Made by a program: the position numbers and the translations under genes
Notes under the pieces: generated by a model
What the model was told of the DNA's origin: nothing
Seen by the model: only the letters and a program-made list of their open reading frames with translations
Database searches by the model: none
NCBI GenBank assembly: GCA_019421345.1
Contig: JAHZFL010000008.1
Coordinates: forward strand, 37,743 to 101,742
DNA: 64,000 nt
Source: Roseburia sp.
GTDB lineage: Bacteria > Bacillota > Clostridia > Lachnospirales > Lachnospiraceae
Direction: 5' to 3'
Shown here: positions 43,025 to 51,767 of the stretch, one piece after another
How the letters are laid out: each line of letters begins with the position of its first letter
Position numbering within the stretch: the stretch's first letter is position 1

Positions 43025-43972
43025 CTAAATCGTAAACAGTGCGCCGCTCCAAGTAAAGCCGGCTCCAAAACCAACCGCAAGCACTCTCATTCCTTCCTTA
43101 AGCATCCCTTTTTCCCTCATTTCATCCAGAGCGATCGGTATGCTTGCCGCAGAGGTATTGCCGTAATGTTCAATATTAATATAAAACTTATCTTCCTTAC
43201 CGGGATATTTTTTCATGACATGCTCTATGATGCGTCGGTTTGCCTGATGACAGATGACATGATCGACCTCCTCCAATCGAACCCCCGCCTCCATCAAAAC
43301 ATCCTCCATGCCCTGTGTAAACGCACGGACCGCAAACCGGAACACCTCTGAGCCATCCATTTTCAGTTTTGCTCCATCGGTTCCCACACCCTCGCAATAC
43401 AATGACTCGCTGCTGCCGCTCGACCATGCCCGATGTACATAAAGGCTGTCGTCCAGCCGAAGGACCACAGCACCCGCCCCGTCTCCGAACAGAATACAGG
43501 TCTGACGGTCCGTGTAATCCGTAATTTTTGACAGCTGCTCGCTGCCGATCAACAGCACATACTTTTTCCTGCTGTCTGTCAGCAGTCCGCGGCATACCTC
43601 CAAGCCGTATAAAAACCCGCTGCACGCCGCAGCCAGATCAAAAGCCATCGTCTCACTGCTAAGTCCGAGTTCTTTTTGCACCAGACACGCCGTACTCGGA
43701 AAATCATAGTCCGAGGTAGCCGTAGCAACGACCACCGCTGCGATTTCCTCCGGTCTTACCTGTTCCTTTGCCGCCGCTTCCTGCAGCGCTTTTTTTGCCG
43801 CCGCCGCTGCGAGTGACGCACAGGTCTCCTCCTCGCAGATATGTCTCTGCCGGATTCCGGTTCTTGTGACGATCCACTCGTCGGAGGTATCCACCAGTCT
43901 GCTCATATCCTCATTTGTCAATATTTTTTCGGGAAGGGCGCGCCCTGTTCCCACAATATGTATTCCTCTCAT
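43025..43972 (-). CDS. fabH: 3-oxoacyl-ACP synthase III
   Basis: Starts synthesis by joining acetyl-CoA (or branched primers) to malonyl-ACP. Catalytic Cys117 is in DLAAACSGFLYG, His in VICHQANRRIIEH and Asn in GNTSAASI. The 315 residues are normal. It overlaps the accA end by 4 nt, so the acc and fab halves are coupled. Confidence 0.95.
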   Translation of the reverse strand: MRGIHIVGTGRALPEKILTNEDMSRLVDTSDEWIVTRTGIRQRHICEEETCASLAAAAAKKALQEAAAKEQVRPEEIAAVVVATATSDYDFPSTACLVQKELGLSSETMAFDLAAACSGFLYGLEVCRGLLTDSRKKYVLLIGSEQLSKITDYTDRQTCILFGDGAGAVVLRLDDSLYVHRAWSSGSSESLYCEGVGTDGAKLKMDGSEVFRFAVRAFTQGMEDVLMEAGVRLEEVDHVICHQANRRIIEHVMKKYPGKEDKFYINIEHYGNTSAASIPIALDEMREKGMLKEGMRVLAVGFGAGFTWSGALFTI

Positions 43973-44787
43973 TTCACTCCTGCCTCACTGCCCGCCACGG
44001 GTGCATATGCCCCCTCGATGTATCTGTATTTTTTGTATCTTGCCGCTGTAAGGCTCTCTGCGCTCATGCGCGAGAGTCTGTTGATTTCCTTTGTCAGCAT
44101 TTTCCGAAGCATATGCAGGCTCTGCCGATCCTCAGCGATCACCCCGTCGATCAGTCCATACTCCAGCAATTCCCGCGCTGTAAGCTTCATCAGCTCACAC
44201 GCCTGGTCTGCCTTTTTGGCATCCTTCCAGACAATCGCCGCAAAGCCCTCCGGCGATAAAATGGAATAAACTGCGTTTTCCAGCATCCATACGCTGTCTG
44301 CCGCGCAGATCGCCAGTGCACCGCCGCTGCTTCCCTCGCCCGTGATGATCGAAATAACCGGAACCTTCAATGTAATTGTTTTCGCGATACATTCCGCGAT
44401 CGCGATGCTCTGTCCGTGATTTTCCGCTTCGATCCCCGGATATGCCCCCGGCGTATCTACAAAGGTGATGACAGGTCTTTCAAATTTCTCCGCCTGCTTC
44501 ATCAGACGAAGCGCTTTCCGGTAGCCCTCGGGAGACGCCATGCCGAAATTATATCTTAGATTTTCCTCGGTCGTTCGTCCCTTCCGATGACCGATCACCG
44601 TTACAGGACTGCCGCGAAACAGCGCGATCCCCCCGACGATACTCTCATCATCCGCCAAAAGGCGGTCGCCCTTAAGCTCCACAAAATCATCGAACAATGC
44701 CGCGATGTAATCCATCACATTTGGTCTGTTTGTCTTTCTGGCAATCTGCACCCGCTCATAAGGCGTGATTATTTTTTCTGTTTCCAT
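43969..44787 (-). CDS. accA: Acetyl-CoA carboxylase carboxyltransferase, alpha subunit
   Basis: With AccD transfers CO2 from biotin to acetyl-CoA. The 272 residues show the crotonase-fold signatures VTVIGHRKGR, NFGMASPEGYRKALRLM, TFVDTPGAYPGIEAE and ITGEGSSGGALAI, which form the oxyanion holes. It starts 2 nt after accD ends. Confidence 0.95.
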   Translation of the reverse strand: METEKIITPYERVQIARKTNRPNVMDYIAALFDDFVELKGDRLLADDESIVGGIALFRGSPVTVIGHRKGRTTEENLRYNFGMASPEGYRKALRLMKQAEKFERPVITFVDTPGAYPGIEAENHGQSIAIAECIAKTITLKVPVISIITGEGSSGGALAICAADSVWMLENAVYSILSPEGFAAIVWKDAKKADQACELMKLTARELLEYGLIDGVIAEDRQSLHMLRKMLTKEINRLSRMSAESLTAARYKKYRYIEGAYAPVAGSEAGVK

Positions 44788-44789
44788 CG

Positions 44790-45638
44790 CTATATCCCTC
44801 TTTTATGCATACGGAGCAGTCTGGCGATCACACCCCTTAGCTCCTGCCGCTCCACCACCATATCGAGCATCCCGTGCTCCAACAGAAATTCCGCCCGCTG
44901 AAAGCCCTCCGGCAGCTCCTGCCCGATGGTCTGCCTGATCACGCGCGGTCCGGCAAAGCCTATGAGAGCGCCCGGCTCTGCGATCAAAATATCTCCCAGA
45001 CTTGCGTAGCTTGCACTCACGCCCCCGGTTGTCGGATGCGTCAGACAGGAAATAAATAAGCCGCCCGCATCCTTAAAGTTCTCTACCGCGCCCGCCGTTT
45101 TTGCCATCTGCAGCAGGGAAAATAAGCCCTCCTGCATCCGCGCGCCGCCGCTTGCAGAAAAAATAACGAGCGGCAGCCTTTTCCTCTGCGCCGTCTCTGC
45201 CAGACGGGCGATCTTTTCACCCACGACCGTTCCCATGCTTCCCATAAAAAATGCACTATCAAGCACTGCAACCGCCGCTTTCTCACCCTCAATCTGCCCA
45301 ATTCCTGTCATTACCGCATCGTTCATTCCCGTCTGCTGCCGAAACAGCTCCAATCTGCTGCGGTATTCGGGAAATTTAATCGGATTTTTGGTTCTAAGCC
45401 CTCTGTTCATCTCTTTAAACGAGCCCGCATCGCAGATCATCTCGATTCGTTCTGCCGCAGAGATTTTATGATAATAGCCGCAGCCCGGACATACGAAGCC
45501 TTTTTTTGCCAACACGCCCCGGATCATTTTCTCCTCACACTTCGGACAGTCTATCACCTCATCCCTTCCAAAATGATTTGCCCTTAATTTTCTTAGCGAA
45601 TATAATTTCTTACGCTTTGATAAAAAACTGCTGTTCAT
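44790..45638 (-). CDS. accD: Acetyl-CoA carboxylase carboxyltransferase, beta subunit
   Basis: Partner of AccA. An N-terminal zinc ribbon is seen as CPKCEEKM and CPGCGYYHKI (about 30-55), then the carboxylase core FFMGSMGTVVGEKIARL and FSASGGARMQEGLFSLLQMAKT. The 282 residues match the family. It lies 3 nt after accC. Confidence 0.95.
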   Translation of the reverse strand: MNSSFLSKRKKLYSLRKLRANHFGRDEVIDCPKCEEKMIRGVLAKKGFVCPGCGYYHKISAAERIEMICDAGSFKEMNRGLRTKNPIKFPEYRSRLELFRQQTGMNDAVMTGIGQIEGEKAAVAVLDSAFFMGSMGTVVGEKIARLAETAQRKRLPLVIFSASGGARMQEGLFSLLQMAKTAGAVENFKDAGGLFISCLTHPTTGGVSASYASLGDILIAEPGALIGFAGPRVIRQTIGQELPEGFQRAEFLLEHGMLDMVVERQELRGVIARLLRMHKRGI

Positions 45639-45641
45639 TGG

Positions 45642-46994
45642 CTACTGCGCCCCCTCATTTTCCTTCCACGCAAGGATCGTCTCACTGTTTTTATCCCAAA
45701 ACGACGTATCGTATCTGCCGCTCACAAAATCCTTGTGGTACGTCAGCAAATGCATAAATTCCGTGTTTGTCGGAACTCCCTCGATCACCAGCTCCTCTAA
45801 CGCGCCTCTCAGTCTGCGGATCGCCTCTAATCTCGTATCCCCCCGCACGATGATCTTCGCGAGCATCGAGTCGTAATAAGGCGTTACCTCATACCCGGCA
45901 TACAGGTGGCTGTCTACACGCACGCCGCAGCCTGCGGGAAAATGCAAAAATGTGATCTTTCCGGTGCTCTCCGCATTGATCCGACACTCAATCGCATGAC
46001 CTTTGACCATAATTTCTTCCTGTCTGCGGGAAAGCTTCAAACCCGCTGCAATGCGTATCTGCTCCCTGATCAGATTGATACCCGTCACCCATTCTGTGAC
46101 CGGATGTTCGACCTGTATTCTGGTATTCATCTCAATAAAATAAAAATTCTTTTCCTGATCCAGAACAAACTCCACCGTACCGGCGCTCTCATAACCAGCC
46201 GCACGAGCCGCGCGCACCGCCGTCTCGCCCATACGTTCTCTTAGCTCCCCGCTAAGCGCCCGTGAAGGCGCTTCCTCCAAAAGCTTTTGATTCCTCCGCT
46301 GTATGGAGCAGTCTCTCTCTCCTAAATAGGTGACATTCCCATAACGATCCGCCAAAATCTGGACTTCAATGTGACGCGGTTGTTCGATCAGTCGCTCCAC
46401 ATATACACCGTCCTCGCCAAACGCTGCCTTCGCCTCCGCTCTTGCCGCCTCAAACGCATGCGCCAGCTCCTCTTTGTCATACGCTCTGCGCATTCCCTTT
46501 CCGCCGCCGCCAAACGCCGCCTTGATCAATACCGGATATCCAACCTCCTGCGCTGCCGCGACTGCTTCCTCTAAGGAATTTACCAGCCCCTTTGAACCGG
46601 GAACAACAGGCACGCCGCTTTTTTGCATCAGCTCTCTGGCAGCCTGCTTATCTCCCATTTTTGCAATAATCTCTGCCGCAGGTCCGATAAAAATAATTCC
46701 CCGTTCCCTGCATTTTCTTGCAAAGCCCGCATTTTCCGACAAAAATCCATAGCCCGGATGAATTGCATCGCAGCCCAGCTTAACGGCAGTCTCCACGATC
46801 ACATCTTCGTTTAAATAGCTTTCTGCTGCCCGCGCAGGACCGATACAGACGCTATGCGTCGCTAACATCACCGGCAGCGAATCCTCATCCGCCTCAGAAT
46901 AAACGACCACCGTCTCGATATTCATTTCGCTGCAGCAGCGCAGAATACGGAGTGCGATCTCTCCTCTGTTTGCAATCAAAATCCGTTTAAACAT
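45642..46994 (-). CDS. accC: Biotin carboxylase
   Basis: Carboxylates biotin on AccB using ATP and bicarbonate. The 450 residues show MFKRILIANRGEIALRILR, the glycine-rich ATP loop KAAFGGGGKGMRRAY, the ATP-grasp strand EAPSRALSG and the catalytic FIEMNTRIQVEHPVTEWVTGINL. It sits 29 nt downstream of accB. Confidence 0.96.
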   Translation of the reverse strand: MFKRILIANRGEIALRILRCCSEMNIETVVVYSEADEDSLPVMLATHSVCIGPARAAESYLNEDVIVETAVKLGCDAIHPGYGFLSENAGFARKCRERGIIFIGPAAEIIAKMGDKQAARELMQKSGVPVVPGSKGLVNSLEEAVAAAQEVGYPVLIKAAFGGGGKGMRRAYDKEELAHAFEAARAEAKAAFGEDGVYVERLIEQPRHIEVQILADRYGNVTYLGERDCSIQRRNQKLLEEAPSRALSGELRERMGETAVRAARAAGYESAGTVEFVLDQEKNFYFIEMNTRIQVEHPVTEWVTGINLIREQIRIAAGLKLSRRQEEIMVKGHAIECRINAESTGKITFLHFPAGCGVRVDSHLYAGYEVTPYYDSMLAKIIVRGDTRLEAIRRLRGALEELVIEGVPTNTEFMHLLTYHKDFVSGRYDTSFWDKNSETILAWKENEGAQ

Positions 46995-47023
46995 ACGGGC
47001 CTCCTTCTTATTTCCGTCTGCGG

Positions 47024-47464
47024 CTATCTCAGACAGATCAAAACATCTCCGTATGCAACAAGACTTTCATCCTCCGCCTCGATCGACTCTACAATCCCGT
47101 CCTCGGTAGCCGTAATCTCATTCATCAGCTTCATAGCCTCCACAATTCCCACGACATCACCCTTTTTTACCTGCTGCCCAACCTCTACAAAGGGCTTCTC
47201 CGCAGGTCCTAGGGCTCTGTAAAACGTTCCGACAAACGGTGCCTTAATGACCTTTTTGTCCTCTTGCTTTGTACCCGCTGTTTTTTCCTCCGCAGGCTCT
47301 GCCGATTTGTCACCGGAGACTTCCGACGCCGTGCTCTGCACCGCTCCCTGTACCGCGCCGCCTTTTTTCATGGACAGCCTTCCGTTTCCAAGCTCCAGGG
47401 AAAGCTCCGAAAGCGACGACGCTTCAAATATCTGAATGAGCCTTTCAACTTCCTTTATATCCAT
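47024..47464 (-). CDS. accB: Biotin carboxyl carrier protein
   Basis: Carries the biotin shuttled between AccC and AccA/D. The biotinyl domain ends the 146-residue protein, with Lys112 in VEAMKLMNEI as the attachment site and FVGTFYRAL before it. A flexible Ala/Glu/Lys-rich linker (about 37-72) precedes it. GAGGAGC lies before the ATG at 47464; the longer frame into acpP is rejected. Confidence 0.95.
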   Translation of the reverse strand: MDIKEVERLIQIFEASSLSELSLELGNGRLSMKKGGAVQGAVQSTASEVSGDKSAEPAEEKTAGTKQEDKKVIKAPFVGTFYRALGPAEKPFVEVGQQVKKGDVVGIVEAMKLMNEITATEDGIVESIEAEDESLVAYGDVLICLR

Positions 47465-47477
47465 ACGCCGCTCCTCA

Positions 47478-47711
47478 CTATTTTTCCAAGCTGCCCTCAA
47501 TGTAGGTAACAATATCTCCTACCGTAACAAATTTCATCATATCTTCTTCCGCAATCGAAATCTCAAAAACTTCCTCCAGCTCCATATGAAGCTCTACCGC
47601 TCCAAGAGAATCAAGACCGATCTCCTCCTGCAGATTTGCCTCCATCGTCACATCCTCCATGTCACAGCTTGTTGTCTCCACGATTACTTCCTTTACCTTA
47701 TCAAAAATCAT
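47478..47711 (-). CDS. acpP: Acyl carrier protein, first gene of the fab operon
   Basis: Carries growing acyl chains on a phosphopantetheine arm at Ser35 (IGLDSLGAVELHM). The 77-residue acidic four-helix protein is typical. AAGGAGAAG precedes the ATG at 47711. Its leader contains the tandem palindromes described separately, placing operon control just upstream. Confidence 0.95.
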   Translation of the reverse strand: MIFDKVKEVIVETTSCDMEDVTMEANLQEEIGLDSLGAVELHMELEEVFEISIAEEDMMKFVTVGDIVTYIEGSLEK

Positions 47712-47732
47712 ATGCTTCTTCTCCTTAAGTTT

Positions 47733-47758
47733 ATTTAGTTAAATTTATTTAGTTAAAT
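47733..47758. promoter_or_regulatory. Tandem palindromes, candidate MarR/FabT operator of the fab operon
   Basis: The 12-bp palindrome ATTTAGTTAAAT occurs at 47733-47744 and again at 47747-47758, a 14-bp repeat. They lie just downstream of the predicted -10 element, over the transcript start, where a bound repressor would block transcription. Palindromic AT-rich sites suit a dimeric winged-helix protein. Confidence 0.65.
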
Positions 47759-47766
47759 TTATTTTG

Positions 47767-47795
47767 AATATATAGTATATCGATGCAAAATACAA
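47767..47795 (-). promoter_or_regulatory. Predicted sigma-A promoter of the fab operon
   Basis: On the minus strand TTGTAT (47790-47795) and TATATT (47767-47772) are 17 nt apart. The start would fall within the palindromes 22-47 nt before the acpP ATG. Confidence 0.65.
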
Positions 47796-48126
47796 GAAAG
47801 AATTTGTTAACTTTTTATGAACGCAGCATCTTTGAGAAGAATGTGTCAACTAATATTGGCAACATCAAAATCATACAGCGCATAAATAGTGACAGCATCA
47901 GATACCATGACAATGCACGCTGTGAGACCATGTGGACAAGGGGGAATTTCTGTATGATCGACATGAGACAAAAAAGATGAAGATTAAAAAACCGATTACT
48001 CTGGTTTGGAGCTGCTTCATCATCTACCGAAACAACCAATGAAATATACTCAGCCAGTAGCGGTCTTCCTCCAATGCTCAAGAGAAAACAGTATTATGAG
48101 TCATTAAGCAAATGGCCTAAAGGTTA
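47783..48126 (+). pseudogene. Decayed reading frame with an in-frame TGA (uncertain)
   Basis: One plus-strand frame stays open for about 113 codons except for a TGA at 47978-47980; downstream it reads RLKNRLLWFGAASSSTETTNEIYSASSGLP and PMLKRKQYYESLSKWPKG before a stop. The second half has protein-like composition, but I do not recognise it. With the first part overlapping the acpP promoter, a remnant of a lost gene is the likeliest reading. The rest of the 538-nt gap (to 48249) holds only a terminator. Confidence 0.25.
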
Positions 48127-48196
48127 AGAAAAAAGGTGTAAAGTCATATTGACAATACCATTTCACTCTGTGTACGGGTTCTTTTTCCATAATAAA

Positions 48197-48242
48197 AAGG
48201 TTCTCCTGTGATTTTTTATTTTATCACAGAAGAACCTTTTAA
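48197..48242. terminator. Terminator of the nucleotidyltransferase gene
   Basis: AAAAGGTTCTCCTGTGAT pairs with ATCACAGAAGAACCTTTT (one mismatch), with A/T tracts on both sides. It lies 7 nt after the stop at 48250. Confidence 0.85.
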
Positions 48243-48249
48243 GATTATT

Positions 48250-49017
48250 TTAAAACAAAGGTTTGAGAGACCCACCCCTGTTTTGGTCTGTGGATGGGTA
48301 ATAAAAAAAATTTGAGAGGCTTAGGTTTTGTGTGTAAGAGTTGGAAAACCATTGATTCTCTTGTTTTTCTTCTTCATACTGGCTTAAGTGGTTATAAACA
48401 TTATGAATACTTTCCAAGTAGAGAATAAAAGACTTCTTGTTTTTGTCTTTATTGTTATTCTTAATTTTAAGATATTCTTCTCTGATCATATTCCACCCTT
48501 GCTCATACTCAAGAATTACATCAAGTTTTGAGTCAGCATTTTTCGAAAGCCTTCTTTTTTCAAACGAATACCAACCATTCTTCCAGTTTCTGAGACACAT
48601 ATATCCCTTATCCGCGTCATCCTCATCGAGATAATAAATAATAGCCAGATCGCAGCTACGTATTATCCTGGAGTTTTTTTTATCCACTACTTTCATTGTT
48701 ATAGCAGAAGTCGAGTCTTCTGGTGCTTTATAAGGTGTACCCTTAACAGCATCGGAAAACTCTGTCATAAATTGTTGCTTTAACTTTTGCGGACAATTCC
48801 ATAGGTCGGATCTTTGCAGAATTAAGTTGTAATCAAAATCATATCCTCTGTTACCGTTTTTTATTTTGGTAACAAGATGTCGGTTTGCACTTCCAATCAA
48901 CTGATATTGAAAAGTTGTATTATACCTTTTCTTCATCGTCTGCTGTGCTTTCCTAATGATTTTTTCCACTTCTTCTCTGTACGGCTTAAACTCACGCTTA
49001 CTTACATATTCATACAT
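48250..49017 (-). CDS. Stand-alone polymerase-beta-like nucleotidyltransferase
   Basis: A 255-residue protein with the nucleotidyltransferase signature: G42-S43 in LIGSANRHLVT, D60-F-D62 in GYDFDYNLIL, and a third acidic residue D123 in SCDLAIIYY. Such enzymes move nucleotides onto proteins, RNA or second messengers; the target here is unknown. The remainder is helical and rich in Lys, Asn and Tyr. Its base composition is visibly more AT rich than the flanking genes, suggesting later arrival. It is alone between terminators. The start is uncertain (49017 or 49050). It is related in motif, not necessarily in function, to CD-NTases and toxin-type enzymes. Confidence 0.65.
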   Translation of the reverse strand: MYEYVSKREFKPYREEVEKIIRKAQQTMKKRYNTTFQYQLIGSANRHLVTKIKNGNRGYDFDYNLILQRSDLWNCPQKLKQQFMTEFSDAVKGTPYKAPEDSTSAITMKVVDKKNSRIIRSCDLAIIYYLDEDDADKGYMCLRNWKNGWYSFEKRRLSKNADSKLDVILEYEQGWNMIREEYLKIKNNNKDKNKKSFILYLESIHNVYNHLSQYEEEKQENQWFSNSYTQNLSLSNFFYYPSTDQNRGGSLKPLF

Positions 49018-49159
49018 AACAACGCGCACCTTCCTTTCTGTAATCCCCATCCGACCATTTAGTAAATCTAAATCTTATCATTATGCTCAAAGAATAACTA
49101 ATTGTCAAGTTTATATTTTTGTAATTATACGATTACAATACTGTCCGTAATTTTTTGTA

Positions 49160-49201
49160 CAAAAAAGGAGCTGCACACTAATTATTCGTGCGACAACCCC
49201 T
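49160..49201 (-). terminator. Terminator of the AI-2E-type permease gene
   Basis: On the minus strand AGGGGTTGTCGCAC and GTGTGCAGCTCCT form an imperfect stem, followed by TTTTTT. Confidence 0.7.
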
Positions 49202-49232
49202 CATTCCTTCCAAATATCGTATCCCAAAACTC

Positions 49233-50573
49233 TTATGTATTTTTTTCTTCTTTTCTTTCCTTCTCCTCTCCCGGATAGACAAGCTCGTTTGTATTTTTAT
49301 CCACGCGCAGAAGCTCCACATAGCTTGCCGTGTCCGAGACAAGCCCACGCTTCTTAAGTGCATAGTCTAAGAGATTGCGGACAATATATTGAAGCACCGC
49401 CATGACCGGAACACCCAGCAGCATTCCCGGAAAGCCCCACAAGCCGCCGAAAATCAAAATGGAGGTGACGACCCAAAACGGCGTAATTCCCGTTGAATCG
49501 CCAAGAATCTTTGGTCCGATAATATTTCCGTCAATCTGCTGTAAGATAAATATAAAAATCAGAAAATACAGCCCCTGCACCGGATTTTGCAGAACGACAA
49601 TAATAAACGACGGAACCGCGCCGATAAACGGTCCGAAAAACGGAATGACATTCGTCACGCCGATGATCACGGCAAGCAGCATCGTATCGGGCATCTTCAT
49701 AATCGCCAGCACAATATATGCCAGCACGCCGATGATTGCAGAGTCCAACAGCTTTCCGGAGATAAAACCGCCGAAAATCTCATTGCTCTTACGCACGGTC
49801 GTAATGACAATGTTGCCGCGCTCCGGCTTTAAAATCGCATAAATAATCTTCTTCGCCTGTCCTGCAAATGTCTCCTTACTCATGAGTACATAAACAGACA
49901 CGATCACGCCGACCAATACATTTGTCAAAAGCTTCACGCCGTAAATAACGCCGTTTGTGATCGACGCAAGATAGACCTTCGCCTGCGGCAAAAGCTCGGT
50001 CTGCACATACGTCTGAAACATCGTACTCGCCGTTTCGATACCCTCGCTGACCATCTCCGCAAGCTCCGAATCCCCCTTGGAAAATTCCTCGATCCATTCG
50101 ATCAGATTATTAATCTCACTTGGGAACACCGTGATCATATTCTGAATACTGCGTGAAACAGACGGAACGATAACGGAAAACAGCAAAATAAGGATGACTG
50201 CCAGAAACAGCAGCGCCCCTGCGACACCCACGCCCCTGCCCGCTTTTTGCGCGCGCCGTTTGTTTTTCACCCGCGGTATCAAAAACTTCACGACATATGC
50301 TTCAATAAACCTCACAACCGGATTTAACAGATACGCCAAAATAACGCCGATCGTGATCGGCTGCACAATCCAGACAAGCTTCCTCCAAAAGCTTGCAAAT
50401 CCATGATAGCGGTATACCATAAAGAAAAATAAAATACAGCAGCACACCGTTCCAAAGGTCAGCAGCGCGACTGTAAGATACTGCCTCATATCCCAGCCTT
50501 TTCCTTTTTTCGTTTCAGAAATATGTTCTGTCCCTCTCTCGTGATCCAATCCTTCTTCCTCATTTCCTATCAA
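49233..50573 (-). CDS. AI-2E/TqsA-type membrane transporter
   Basis: A 446-residue integral membrane protein of the family named for AI-2 export, whose members also move ions. WIVQPITIGVILAYLLNPVVRFIEAY, IPFFGPFIGAVPSFIIVVLQNP, LQQIDGNIIGPKILGDSTGITPFWVVTSILIFGGLWGFPGMLLGVPVMAVL are family hallmarks. There are about eight helices. The substrate is unknown. The frame begins at a TTG at 50573, but Met29 (50489) has a better purine-rich leader and may be the real start. Confidence 0.85.
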   Translation of the reverse strand: MIGNEEEGLDHERGTEHISETKKGKGWDMRQYLTVALLTFGTVCCCILFFFMVYRYHGFASFWRKLVWIVQPITIGVILAYLLNPVVRFIEAYVVKFLIPRVKNKRRAQKAGRGVGVAGALLFLAVILILLFSVIVPSVSRSIQNMITVFPSEINNLIEWIEEFSKGDSELAEMVSEGIETASTMFQTYVQTELLPQAKVYLASITNGVIYGVKLLTNVLVGVIVSVYVLMSKETFAGQAKKIIYAILKPERGNIVITTVRKSNEIFGGFISGKLLDSAIIGVLAYIVLAIMKMPDTMLLAVIIGVTNVIPFFGPFIGAVPSFIIVVLQNPVQGLYFLIFIFILQQIDGNIIGPKILGDSTGITPFWVVTSILIFGGLWGFPGMLLGVPVMAVLQYIVRNLLDYALKKRGLVSDTASYVELLRVDKNTNELVYPGEEKERKEEKNT

Positions 50574-50675
50574 ATATCAGGGCAGCGCCGTGCCGTATTC
50601 CTCACATGCCTGCCACTGCCCCATGCGTCCATTATAACCCATACAATATTTTTTTCAATCGGAAGAACGGTTATT

Positions 50676-51620
50676 TTATAACTTTAGCGTATCGATGACA
50701 TTTTTCAACTGCGCAGCGGACGCCTGAAGCTTGTCGTTCTCCTCCGCGCTAAGCGGAATCTCAAGCACCTTCTCGATTCCGTTCTTTCCAATCACCGACG
50801 GAATACTTAGCGCCAGTCCGTCCAGCCCGTACTCCCCGCGCAGCTCCACAGAAACCGGAAGCACTGCCTGTTCATCCTTGACAATACCCTCCGCAATACG
50901 CGCAACCGCCATTCCGATTCCGTAATATGTCGCACCCTTTCTTTGGATAATCTGATAAGCGCTGTCTCTTACATCCTCATAAATACGCTTCATGGAATCC
51001 TCGTGACTGTAATGACCGCGCAGCTCACAGAAATGATTAAGATCGATACCCGAAATATTCGCGCCGCTCCATACCGGCAGCTCACTGTCCCCGTGCTCGC
51101 CAATGATGATCGCATGGACGCTGCGGCTGTCAACATCCAGATGACGTCCAAGCAGATACTTTAAGCGCGCAGTATCGAGCACCGTTCCCGATCCAAACAC
51201 ACGCTCGACCGGATAACCCGAAATGCGCTGTGCGGCATAGGTTAAGACGTCGACCGGATTTGCCACCATCATTAAGATTCCCTCAAATGAGGTCGCCGTG
51301 ATCTGCGGAATAATAGACTTTAAAATCCCAACATTTTTCTCAATCAGATCAAGCCTTGTCTCACCCGGCTTCTGGTTCGCCCCCGCCGTAATAATAATCA
51401 ATGCGCAGTCCGACACATCCTTATAGTCGCCCGCATAAATATCCATTGACGCCGTGTACGGAAGTCCGTGGCTTAAATCCATCGCCTCTCCCTCCGCCTT
51501 TGCATGGTTTGCGTCAATAAGCACCATCTCGGAAAAAATTCCCTTCTGCATCAAACTAAACGCAATCGACGCGCCTACAAACCCACAGCCGATCACTGCT
51601 ACTTTTCTTGGATTCATCAT
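50676..51620 (-). CDS. ldh: L-lactate dehydrogenase
   Basis: Reduces pyruvate to L-lactate while reoxidising NADH. The Rossmann loop VIGCGFVGASIAF, TAGANQKPGETRLDL with the substrate-binding Arg, and the catalytic His176 in IIGEHGDSELPVWS are present. Gln84 in ANQKPGE fits lactate rather than malate use. The 314 residues match. AAAGGAT lies upstream of the double ATG. Confidence 0.93.
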   Translation of the reverse strand: MMNPRKVAVIGCGFVGASIAFSLMQKGIFSEMVLIDANHAKAEGEAMDLSHGLPYTASMDIYAGDYKDVSDCALIIITAGANQKPGETRLDLIEKNVGILKSIIPQITATSFEGILMMVANPVDVLTYAAQRISGYPVERVFGSGTVLDTARLKYLLGRHLDVDSRSVHAIIIGEHGDSELPVWSGANISGIDLNHFCELRGHYSHEDSMKRIYEDVRDSAYQIIQRKGATYYGIGMAVARIAEGIVKDEQAVLPVSVELRGEYGLDGLALSIPSVIGKNGIEKVLEIPLSAEENDKLQASAAQLKNVIDTLKL

Positions 51621-51664
51621 AATATCTATATCCTTTCTCTGACTATTTTTTGATTCTTTTACTT

Positions 51665-51708
51665 AGTATACCCAATTTTTCCATAAAATTCTGTTGTTTG
51701 TACAACAA
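51665..51708 (-). promoter_or_regulatory. ldh promoter with a Rex-like operator
   Basis: The -10 TATACT lies at 51665-51670 on the minus strand. TTGTTGTACAAACAACAG (51691-51708) overlaps the -35 region; its ends match the Rex consensus TTGTT-N8-AACAA at nine of ten positions, while the inner AA/TT are not kept. Rex senses NADH/NAD and often controls ldh. Inference. Confidence 0.45.
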
Positions 51709-51709
51709 A

Positions 51710-51758
51710 AAAGAGAAAAAGTTAGCCTTGTCAAACCAAAGACCGCTTTTTCTCTCTT
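51710..51758 (-). terminator. Terminator of the aconitase gene
   Basis: On the minus strand GAGAGAAAAAG and CTTTTTCTCTTTTTT form a stem with a T-run directly after the aconitase stop. Confidence 0.75.
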
Positions 51759-51767
51759 AAAATATCG

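Noticed and set aside
47815..48081. 88-residue minus-strand frame
   Set aside because: It is hydrophobic, overlaps the decayed plus-strand frame and the acpP promoter, and has no ribosome site.
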